From NCBI GenBank assembly GCA_963777855.1, contig CAVZRW010000008.1:248001-312000 (forward strand): a stretch of 64,000 nt of DNA, in the 5' to 3' direction. The notes below the pieces were generated by a model. The model was not told the origin of the DNA and searched no databases. It saw only the letters and a list, made by a program, of their open reading frames with translations. Shown one piece after another: positions 49,371-57,152 of the stretch. The position numbers were made by a program, and so were the translations under genes. Within the stretch, counting starts at the first letter, position 1, and each line of letters opens with the position of its first letter. This DNA comes from Prado023 sp963777855. Lineage in GTDB: Bacteria; Actinomycetota; Actinomycetes; S36-B12; CAIYMF01.

Positions 49371-49850
49371 ATGCACAAGTTACGCACCATTTGTCTGGAC
49401 GGGGACGAAAGGGGGTGGCCAGGGTGCCGTAACGAGGGGATGCTCGCCCGGGCGTACATCGACGCGATGCGCCTGCGCCTCGGGCGCACGTACTGGTACG
49501 GCTGGGACTCCCACGGGCTGGGCCTGGACATGATCGACCCGACCACGAAGGAGGTCACGGCCGCCGGGGTGGCCTTCCAGACCCTGCAGGGCTGGATGGT
49601 CGGCAAGCAGTGGCGCGGGTGCTCGGTGACGAAGAAGGTGCGCTGGTGCCGCATGCGCAGCGCGACGGGAGCGCGGACCACCATCGTCTACAGCACGACG
49701 GCCAGCAGGTGCACCGTGCGCGTCCCGGCGGGCGTCCGGAAGCTCGGGCGCCTCGACGGGTCCACGGTCCGGGTGCGGACCGGCCAGAAGGTGCGTGTGG
49801 GCCAGGTCCCGGTGCTGTTCATCGGGCGGTGGCCGGTCGGTAGGCACTGA
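49371..49850 (+). pseudogene. C-terminal remnant of a glycoside hydrolase-like protein
   Basis: An open frame of 159 codons that starts inside recognisable protein sequence. ARAYIDAMRLRLGRTYWYGW, then PTTKEVTAAGVAFQTLQGW, looks like the last two strands and helices of a TIM-barrel glycosidase. A beta-rich tail with two Cys follows (RGCSVTKKVRWC). The catalytic part that should precede it is missing: upstream DNA is the fasciclin promoter region, with no matching frame. The product, if made, would be a non-catalytic fragment. Its last 32 bp overlap the convergent 3-methyladenine glycosylase gene. Family assignment is from general pattern only. Confidence 0.5.
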
Positions 49851-50496
49851 CCGTGGGCTCCCCGGGGAGCCAGAACCGCCACGGCGTCGGCGCGCCCGCC
49901 CCGGCTACCCCGACGCGCGGCCCGCTGAGCACCTCGACCGGTGGGGCGGGCGCCAGGATGAGGCGCAGGGCGGCCGCCCGGCCGCGCAGGTCGATGCCGT
50001 CCTGGGCTGCGGTGACGCCCAGCGCCGCGGCAAGCCTGGCGGGTCCCCGGGCGAGGTCCCGATCGCTGCGACTCGCCGGTCGGCGAGCCCGTGCCACCGG
50101 GATTCCCTCGGTGACCTCGCCCGCGCGGATCAGCACCGCGCCAGCAGCGTCCGGCTCATGGGCCACCACGTTCAGGCACCAATGCATCCCGTACGTGAAG
50201 TACACATATGCGCGCCCGGGTGGGCCGAACATGGTCGCGTTGCGCCGGGTGCGACGGCGGTGGGCGTGCGATCCAGGATCCTCGTCGAGGCCGCCGTAGG
50301 CCTCGACCTCGGTGACCCGGGCTGCCACTCGGGGCCCGAGGTCACTGACGAGCAACGCCCCCAGCAGCAGCGGGGCGATGACTGACGGGTGCCCAGCCAG
50401 GGGATCGGGAGTCGGCGCCGGGGCGTCCGCGTGGTCCCGGTCGAGGGGGTCGGGCGTGGGCGTGGTGTCGGCAGGCTCAGTCTCCGGACGGTCCAC
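49819..50496 (-). CDS. 3-methyladenine DNA glycosylase (AAG/Mpg family)
   Basis: A 225-residue base-excision repair enzyme that removes alkylated purines. The AAG signature is clear: RVTEVEAYGGLDEDPGSHA, then RRNATMFGPPGRAYVYFTYG, and HWCLNVVAHEPDAAGAVLIR. The open frame could begin further upstream, but GTG 50496 has GAGGAGG at the right distance. It overlaps the last 20 bp of the AI-2E family gene, which implies co-transcription with it. Confidence 0.9.
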   Translation of the reverse strand: MDRPETEPADTTPTPDPLDRDHADAPAPTPDPLAGHPSVIAPLLLGALLVSDLGPRVAARVTEVEAYGGLDEDPGSHAHRRRTRRNATMFGPPGRAYVYFTYGMHWCLNVVAHEPDAAGAVLIRAGEVTEGIPVARARRPASRSDRDLARGPARLAAALGVTAAQDGIDLRGRAAALRLILAPAPPVEVLSGPRVGVAGAGAPTPWRFWLPGEPTVSAYRPATAR

Positions 50497-51862
50497 GTGG
50501 GCCCGCCTCCTCGGCCGAGCCGGGCGAAGACCCCTCCGGCCCCTCCGGTGTCTGCCTGCCATGGCCCGGGCCCTGCGCCGACCCGTGCGCCTCCGCGTGT
50601 GCCGGGCCGCCCGCCTGGCCGTTCGGGTGCGACAGGGGCGGTCGGCCCTCGGCCGCCCGCATCGCCGCCTCGACCCGCTCGAGGTCGGTCGCCGATCGCT
50701 CGAGGCCGAACTCGTCGATGAGCGCGTATCGCCGGCCGTAGGTGGTGATGATGGACTGGATCGTGGCCACCACCGGGATCGCGAGCAGGGCCCCGATCGC
50801 CCCGAACAGCGACGACCCGACCAGGACCGATCCGAAGCCGACCGCCGGGTGGATCTCCAGCGTCGAGCGGGTCACGCGCGGAGAGACGAAGTAGTTCTCG
50901 ATCTGCTGGTAGACGGTCACCGCCACCAGCACCGCCAGTGCCTTCAGCGGTGATCCCTCGACCAGGGCGATCGTGATCGGCAGCGCACCGGCCAGGTAGG
51001 TGCCGATCGTCGGGATGAACTGCGAGACCAGCCCCACCCAGAGGGCCATCGGCAGCCAGTACGGCAGGTCCAGCAGCAGGAAGACGGCGCCGTGGAAGAT
51101 GGCGCTGATCACCGCCATGATGCCGCGGGAGATGACGTACCCACCGGCCTTCTGGGTGGAGATGTCCCACACGGTGAGGAAGGTGCGCTGCCGGCCCGGC
51201 GGGAGCCAGGAGGCGATCGTGGCGCGGAATCGGGGCCCATCGGCGGTGAAGTAGAACGAGAACAGCATCACCGTGAACAGGCTGAACACCCAGCCGACGG
51301 CCGTGCTGACCACGTTGAGCAGGCCCAGGCCCAGGTTCGCCGCGACCTTCGCCAGGTCCTCGGCCCCGATGCCCACCCCCTGCAGGATCGCGTTGTAGTC
51401 GAAGTTCGTGCCGAACCGGCCGTTCACCCAGGCCAGCACCGAGGCCAGCAGGTCGGGCAGGCTGCGCACGAGCTCGGCCAGCTGGACGGCCAGCAGGTTG
51501 CCGAAGACGGCGAAGAACAGGATCGTCGCGAGGATCAGCCCGCCCATGACCAGGAAGGTGCCCAGGCCCCGGCGCATCCCCCGAGCGGCCAGGCCGTTGA
51601 CCAGTGGCTCCATGGAGATGCCCACGAAGAATGCCAGGAACAGCGTGTACCAGAACTGCTCGAGCTCGGCGAAGCCCCACACGATCGCCCGGGAGGCGAT
51701 CACCAGGGTGAGCACGAGCACGACTGCCCGCCGGAACCAGGGCGGCAGGGCGCGCGGGTCGGGGTCGTCGGTGATCGCCCACGGCAGGGTGTGCAGGCCC
51801 CGGTCCTCAGCCGACGAACCGGCCTGGCCGGGCTCGCCCGTCCCCGGATCAGCGGATGCCAT
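50477..51862 (-). CDS. AI-2E family (PerM/YdiK-like) membrane protein
   Basis: A 461-residue member of the autoinducer-2 exporter family, a name that covers permeases of varied and mostly unknown substrates. It has hydrophobic pairs near both ends, a soluble-looking central helical region, and the conserved LPYWLPMALWVGLVSQFIPT and GTYLAGALPI in the C-terminal half, followed by a Pro/Gly/His-rich cytoplasmic tail of about 70 residues. ATG 51862 overlaps the end of the DUF2304 gene by 14 bp. Its place in a unit with DUF2304, GT2 and TRIC-like genes hints at envelope function. Confidence 0.85.
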   Translation of the reverse strand: MASADPGTGEPGQAGSSAEDRGLHTLPWAITDDPDPRALPPWFRRAVVLVLTLVIASRAIVWGFAELEQFWYTLFLAFFVGISMEPLVNGLAARGMRRGLGTFLVMGGLILATILFFAVFGNLLAVQLAELVRSLPDLLASVLAWVNGRFGTNFDYNAILQGVGIGAEDLAKVAANLGLGLLNVVSTAVGWVFSLFTVMLFSFYFTADGPRFRATIASWLPPGRQRTFLTVWDISTQKAGGYVISRGIMAVISAIFHGAVFLLLDLPYWLPMALWVGLVSQFIPTIGTYLAGALPITIALVEGSPLKALAVLVAVTVYQQIENYFVSPRVTRSTLEIHPAVGFGSVLVGSSLFGAIGALLAIPVVATIQSIITTYGRRYALIDEFGLERSATDLERVEAAMRAAEGRPPLSHPNGQAGGPAHAEAHGSAQGPGHGRQTPEGPEGSSPGSAEEAGPRGPSGD

Positions 51863-52244
51863 CGTCGCTCCTGTCCACCGGCGCCTCGAGGGGAGTCTGC
51901 CTCTCGGGGTCGGTGCCGCGCACCTCGGCGGTGAGCAGGGCCAGGTCCTCGGCAAGGCGCCGGGTGCGGGCCTCCAGCCGGGAGACCTCGTGGCTGAGCT
52001 GCACGGCCACCAGCAGCAGGAACAGGATCGCGGTGAAGAACAGCAGGTTGGACGGCACCTCGAAGCCGAAGGTCCGGGCCAGGGCACCGAGCATCTGGGG
52101 GAACAGCGCGACGATGCCCAGCAGGAGGCCCACGGCAAGCCACAGCGCGGCGAACCGCTCGCGCAGGATCCCGCGGCGCAGCAGCTCCACCACGAAGGCC
52201 AGCAGCAGGATCGCGCCGGCCAGCCCCACCCAGTTGCTGCTCAC
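51849..52244 (-). CDS. DUF2304 membrane protein
   Basis: A 131-residue protein with three hydrophobic segments (AGAILLLAFVVELL, AALWLAVGLLLGIVALF and LLFFTAILFLLLVAV), then a charged helical tail. DUF2304 proteins typically follow polyprenyl-phosphate glycosyltransferase genes, as here. They may anchor the enzyme or flip its product, but this is not established. GTG 52244 overlaps the GT2 stop by 4 bp. Confidence 0.85.
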   Translation of the reverse strand: MSSNWVGLAGAILLLAFVVELLRRGILRERFAALWLAVGLLLGIVALFPQMLGALARTFGFEVPSNLLFFTAILFLLLVAVQLSHEVSRLEARTRRLAEDLALLTAEVRGTDPERQTPLEAPVDRSDDGIR

Positions 52245-53027
52245 GGGGCCCCCACCCGGGCGCTGGGCTCCGGGAGCTCGACCGGGCGCCGGGCCAGGGC
52301 GACGTAGAGCGCGAGCACCGCCCGGCCCAGGTAGAGGCCGGCCTGCACGGGTGAGTGGCTGGCGGTCCCGCCCTGGCGCGGGCGCATGTGCACGGGCACC
52401 TCGCGCACCACGAGCCCGGCGCGCGCGGCGATCACCAGCGACTCCACCGTGTCGCCGAGGTACTCGGCCGGGTAGTGGCGCGCGAAGAGGGCGATGGCTC
52501 GACGGTCCGACGGCCCGGAAGCCCGAGGTCGTGTCGGTCAGCGGCGCCCGGCACACGCGGCTCAGGGCGCCGCCGAGCAGGCGCATGGCCCACTTGCGCG
52601 GGCCCCGGACCTGGTAGTCCCCGGCCGTGAACCGGCCGCCGATGACCACCGAGGCCCCGTCGAGGGCGGCGACCAGGTCCGGGATGTGCTCGGCGACGTG
52701 CTGGCCGTCGGCGTCGACCTGGACCACCGCGTCGAAGTCCAAGCGCTGGGCGTAGAGGAACGCCGTGCGCATCGCCCCGCCCACCCCGACGTTGAACGGC
52801 AGCGTGACCACGGTGGCCCCTGCCCGGGCGGCCACGGCGCCGGTGGTGTCCCGGGAGCCGTCGTCGACGACCAGGACCTGGGCCTCGGGCACCGCGCGGC
52901 GAACCTCTGCCACGACCGTCGCGATGGTCTGCGCCTCGTTGAGGGCGGGGATGGCCACCAGCGTGCGCCGCATGTCGGCACTCTGCCACACCTGCGCCGG
53001 GGCGCCCTGCATGCCGATCGCGCTCAT
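52241..53027 (-). CDS. Polyprenyl-phosphate glycosyltransferase (DPM1-like GT2), one frameshift
   Basis: About 261 residues of a GT2 enzyme that moves a sugar from a nucleotide to polyprenyl phosphate. It has LVAIPALNEAQTIATVV, VLVVDDGSRDTTGAVA, VVQVDADGQHV and IGGRFTAGDYQVRGPRKW. An extra base near 52505 shifts the frame after TDTTSGFRAV; the continuation reads RRAIALFARHYPAEYLGDTV and leads to the stop at 52241. ATG 53027 overlaps the upstream TRIC-like stop (ATGA), which favours it over ATG 52973. It could prime lipid-linked sugars for wall or glycoprotein modification. Confidence 0.88.
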
Positions 53028-53905
53028 GGGTTGCCCGCTCCTTCTGGCTGCTGGGGTGAGGCTATCTGGCCAGCCGGGCCGGCCTGTGCCGATCCACCAG
53101 AGGCGGCGGCCGCGCGCGAGCTGCGGCGCGTGCTGCGCGCCCGCCGTACCTGCTCCTGCGAGGGCCCCTGGCGGCTGCGCACACGCAGCCGGGGGGCGCG
53201 CCCACTGGAGCCGGCCCGGGCGATCTGCTCGCGGACGACCGCGATCGGCAGCCCAAGCGCCGGGGCGACGTCGTGGGCCATGGGGGCCCGCCACCCGAGT
53301 CGCACCGAGAGGATCGAGATCGCGGCGATGAGCACGATGATCGGCCACTCCACGAGCCGGGTGGGCACGTCCAGCGTCCGTGCCGCCAGCACCAGCAGGC
53401 TCGTGCCCACGAGGGCCGCGGAGGCATCCCAGGGCCCGGCCTGCATCATCGACGGCGGCTCCCCGGCGAGCAGGTCGCGGATGATCCCGCCGGCCGAGGC
53501 TGCCACCACGCCGATAAGGATCGCCGACCCGCCCGGGTACCCGGCCACGAGGCTGCGCTCGGCGCCGACCACCGCGAACAGCCCGAGGGCCACGCCGTCG
53601 AGGACCATCAGAGGTGTGGCCAGGTGGGTCGTCGTGCGCACCAGCAGGATCCCGGCGAGGGCCGCCAGCGCCGCGGCCGGCAGGTAGGCGGGGTCGGAGA
53701 TGGCCAGCGGGGGGCCCACGTCGAGCAGCAGGTCGCGGATGATGCCGCCGCCCAGGCCGACGCAGATCGCGGTGAGCAGAACGCCGGTCAGCGTGACCCC
53801 GCGCCTGGTGGCGAACAGCGCCCCACCGAGGGCGGCGACCACGATGGAGGCGAGGTCGAGCCACACGGGAGCGTCGACCACGCCGACGTCCTGGGTCCAG
53901 GGCAC
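53024..53905 (-). CDS. TRIC-like (UPF0126) membrane protein
   Basis: A 293-residue membrane protein with two UPF0126 repeats, each ending in the same Gly motif: GLGGGIIRDLLLDVG and ASAGGIIRDLLAGE. Seven hydrophobic segments are visible. Prokaryotic homologues are trimeric cation channels. A basic, Ser/Arg-rich tail of about 80 residues follows the last helix and is unusual for the family. GTG 53905 begins VPWTQDVG. Upstream, CACAAT lies 6 nt before the GTG and may act as a weak -10. Confidence 0.82.
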   Translation of the reverse strand: MPWTQDVGVVDAPVWLDLASIVVAALGGALFATRRGVTLTGVLLTAICVGLGGGIIRDLLLDVGPPLAISDPAYLPAAALAALAGILLVRTTTHLATPLMVLDGVALGLFAVVGAERSLVAGYPGGSAILIGVVAASAGGIIRDLLAGEPPSMMQAGPWDASAALVGTSLLVLAARTLDVPTRLVEWPIIVLIAAISILSVRLGWRAPMAHDVAPALGLPIAVVREQIARAGSSGRAPRLRVRSRQGPSQEQVRRARSTRRSSRAAAASGGSAQAGPAGQIASPQQPEGAGNP

Positions 53906-53917
53906 GGCGCCATTGTG

Positions 53918-53937
53918 GGCAGCGCTGGCGCGCTGCC
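53918..53937. promoter_or_regulatory. Inverted repeat in the TRIC/helR divergent promoter
   Basis: GGCAGCG (53918-53924) and CGCTGCC (53931-53937) form a perfect 7-bp inverted repeat in the 66-bp gap, upstream of the helR -10. It is suitable as a repressor site. I do not see the rifamycin-associated element known from other HelR promoters. Confidence 0.45.
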
Positions 53938-53959
53938 TGCGCCGGACACGCGGCCTCAC

Positions 53960-53965
53960 TACGAT
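53960..53965 (+). promoter_or_regulatory. -10 element of a leaderless helR promoter
   Basis: TACGAT ends 6 nt before ATG 53972. This spacing supports that ATG as the start and implies a transcript with almost no leader. Confidence 0.5.
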
Positions 53966-53971
53966 GTTCCG

Positions 53972-56360
53972 ATGCCCCCGCCGAGCCAGCCCCGTTCTCC
54001 GGCCCCGGGCATCCCCGCAGCCGCGGGGACGGCGGCGGACTCGGGGACCGCCATGTCGCCGGGTCGCGGAGCGGGTTCTGCAGCGGTCCCTCCCGGGCCA
54101 GCCGCGCCCGCGGGCCCGGCTCCCACGGGGCCCGGCTCCCTCCGGCCCGGCTGCGTCCGGGGCGGCCGCTGCCGAGCAGCCGGCGATCACCGCGATGTAC
54201 GACCGGCTCGACGAGCTGACTGCCCGCGCCGGCCGGGACCTGACCCGGGCCCGGCGGACCCAGACCGCCGGGACCCCGGCAGCCACGGTCGAGCGCGAGG
54301 CGATGATCCGTGCCTACACCGAGCGGCTCGGGGCGCTGACCTCGGCGGAGCGACGCCTGTGCTTCGGTCGACTGGACTTCTCCGCCGGCGGCACGCCCCT
54401 GTACATCGGACGGCTGAGCATCGCCGACGAGTCCCAGTCGCTGCTGCTGACCGACTGGCGGGCCCCGGCCGCCGAGCCGTTCTACCGGGCGACCACTGCC
54501 AGCCCGATGGGCGTGGCCCGCCGCCGGCACATCCTGCTCGACGGTCGTGCGGTCGTGGCCGTGGAGGACGACGTCCTGGACCTCGACGCCGTCGGTCCCG
54601 GGTCGGACTTCGAGGGCAACGGAGCCCTCATGGCAGCCCTGGCGGCCAGGCGCACCGGGCGCATGGGCGACATCGTGGCCACGATCCAGGCCGAGCAGGA
54701 CCGGATCATCCGCGCCCCGCTGGCTGGGATCCTCGTCGTCGAGGGTGGCCCCGGGTGCGGCAAGACCGTCGTGGGCCTGCACCGGGCGGCCTACCTGCTG
54801 TACACCCACCGCGAGCAGATCGCCCGAAGTGGCGTGCTCGTGGTCGGCCCCAACCCGCTGTTCCTGCGCTACATCAGCCAGGTGCTGCCCGGCCTCGGCG
54901 AGTCCAGCGCCGTGCTGGCCACCCCGGGCCAGCTGTACCCGGGCGTGGACGCGGTGCCGGAGGCCGACGACGCCGTGGCCCGGATCAAGGGCGACGTGCC
55001 GATGGCCGAGGTGGTGGCCACAGCGATCCGCAACCGCCAGCGGGTGCCTGAGTCCGCGCGGGTGCTCAACGTGGCCGGCACCCGGATCACGCTCACCCCG
55101 TCGATGGCCAGCGCCGCCCGCGATCGCGCCCGGGCCTCGCGCCGCCCGCACAACCGGGCGCGCCTGACCTTCGTGCTCTCGCTGCTGGACCGGCTGGCCC
55201 AGGCGCTCGCCTCGGCCCGGGGGGTGGACCCGGACAGCAACCGCGACATCCTGCTGGCCGACCTGCGCGACAGTGCCGACGTGCGCCGCGAGGTGAACCT
55301 CTGCTGGATGCCCCTGACCCCGGAGCAGGTCGTGGCCGACCTGTGGGCGCAACCGGCCAGCCTGGCCGCCGCCGCGCCCCGGCTCTCGGCCTCGCAGCGC
55401 GCGCTGCTCGCCCGGGACCGCGACGCCCCGTGGACGGTGCCCGACGTGCCGCTGCTCGACGAGGCCGCGGAGTTGCTCGGCGAGGACGACGAGCCGGCCC
55501 GGCGGGCGGCCGCGGCAGCTGCCTCCGAGCGGGCGATGGAGCAGGAGTACGCCCGCGGCGTGCTGGAGATGACCGGCGTTGCCGGTCTGACCGCCGACCA
55601 GCTCATCGACCGCTACGCCGGCGGCGGTCGCGAGCGTCGCACGGTCGTGGACGCCGCGCTGGCCGACCGGACCTGGGCCTACGGCCACGTGGTGGTCGAC
55701 GAGGCCCAGGAGCTCTCGGCGATGCAGTGGCGGCTGCTCCTGCGCCGCTGCCCGAGCAAGTCCATGACGGTCGTGGGTGACCTCGCCCAGTCGGCCTCCG
55801 GCGCGGCACCGAGGCAGTGGGCCGAGGTCTTCGACCGGGTGGCCCCGGGCCGCTGGTCGGTGGAGCAGCTCACGGTCAACTACCGCACGCCGGCGCCGAT
55901 CATGACGCTGGCGGCCGACGTGCTCGCCGCGTCGGGCTCAGCGGCACTGGCCCCCAGCTCGGTGCGCGACGGCGCCGCGCCGAGGATCGTGTCGGCGCCG
56001 GCCGGTCGCACCGGCGCCGAGGTCGTCCGGGCCCTGGCGCCTTGGCTGGCCGAGGAGGGCCGCAGCGCCGTCATCGCGCCCCGCTCGCTGCAGGACACCC
56101 TGGCCAGCTCGCTGGCCCGCGCACTGCCGACCGGGACCCTCGGTGTGGGCAACGCGGCGCTGGACAGCCACGTCAGCCTGCTCACCGTGGCCGGCACCAA
56201 GGGCCTGGAGTTCGACCAGGTGGTGGTCGTCGAACCGGCCGCCCTCCTCGCCGAGGGCGCACGCGGCGCCCACGACCTGTACGTGGCCCTGACCCGGCCC
56301 ACGCAGGAGCTGGTGGTCGTGCACAGCGAGCCGCTGCCCGCAGGGTTCCCCGGGGCCTGA
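53972..56360 (+). CDS. helR: HelR/HelD-type RNA polymerase-associated ATPase, one frameshift
   Basis: About 795 residues of a UvrD-like SF1 ATPase of the HelD group. Walker A is VEGGPGCGKTVVGLHRAAYL, Walker B is HVVVDEAQELSAMQW, then NYRTPAPIM and TVAGTKGLEFDQVVVVEP. HelD proteins release stalled RNA polymerase, and the HelR subgroup also protects it from rifamycins. The N-terminal 55 residues are Pro/Ala/Gly-rich. An extra base near 54150 is needed to connect ATG 53972 to the main frame; otherwise the start would be ATG 54195 (MYDRLDELTAR), which removes part of the N-terminal coiled coil. Assignment to the HelR rather than another HelD subgroup is tentative. Confidence 0.8.
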
Positions 56361-56412
56361 GTCGGCCCCCGGCCGGCCCCCGCTCGGCCCGCGTCGGCCC
56401 ACTCGCGCTGCC

Positions 56413-57066
56413 CTACTGCTCGCTGCGCCCGGTCACGTTGTCGGCGAGCCACTCCACCAGGGGTCGGGCCTGTCGCCAGCCCTCCCGCACCCGCTCGCCG
56501 GCCTCGGGCGTGCCCAGCCATGGCTCGTCATGGGGCGTTGAGCGCGAGACCAGCACTGTGCGATGGCGCAGCAGGTCCAGGGCCGGGTGGTCGCCCGGTA
56601 CGCCCCGAGGCCGGGTGCGCACCTGGTCGCCTCCCACCTCGAGGCCGGCGGCGCGCATCTCGCCGAGCACCTCGCGCAGGTCCTCGGCCCCCGCGGCCTC
56701 CCCGACGGTGCCGCGGTAGCGGGCCACCTGTTCGGGCGTCGAGGAGTACCAGCCTGCGCCGATCATCAGGCCCCCCGAGCTCACCTGCACGTAGTACCCG
56801 CAGGCGGGCCCGATCTCGACGTAGCCCCCCTGGTGCTCCTTGTAGGGGCTCTTGTCGGCGCTGAAGCGCACGTCCCGGTACGGCCGGAACATCCGCCCCA
56901 GCCCGAACTCCTCAGCCAGGTCGTCGAGGAGTGCGACCATCGGCTCGCGCACGGCCCGGTCGTAGCGGTGCTTGTGCGCAGCCCAGAACTCCTTGGAGTT
57001 CTCGTCCTCGAGGTCGGCGTAGAACTCGAAGGCGTCGGCGGGGAATCCGGTGAAGGTGTGGGCCAT
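56413..57066 (-). CDS. DUF2461 family protein
   Basis: A 217-residue protein of the DUF2461 family: FPADAFEFYADLEDENSKEF, then YRDVRFSADKSPYKEHQGGY and GYYVQVSSGGLMIGAGWY. It is cytoplasmic and of unknown function. On the minus strand TACCGT (57078-57073) lies 6 nt before ATG 57066, again a leaderless arrangement. It converges on helR with a 52-bp gap of repeated GTCGGCCC-like sequence. Confidence 0.85.
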   Translation of the reverse strand: MAHTFTGFPADAFEFYADLEDENSKEFWAAHKHRYDRAVREPMVALLDDLAEEFGLGRMFRPYRDVRFSADKSPYKEHQGGYVEIGPACGYYVQVSSGGLMIGAGWYSSTPEQVARYRGTVGEAAGAEDLREVLGEMRAAGLEVGGDQVRTRPRGVPGDHPALDLLRHRTVLVSRSTPHDEPWLGTPEAGERVREGWRQARPLVEWLADNVTGRSEQ

Positions 57067-57072
57067 GGGCGC

Positions 57073-57078
57073 ACGGTA
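57073..57078 (-). promoter_or_regulatory. -10 element of a leaderless DUF2461 promoter
   Basis: TACCGT on the minus strand ends 6 nt before the ATG at 57066, with no ribosome site between. Confidence 0.5.
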
Positions 57079-57152
57079 CCCACTGGACCGACCGCCGGTC
57101 AGGCCATCGGCGGGCATCTGTGGACACCCGATCTCGCATGTGGCCGTGCGCC

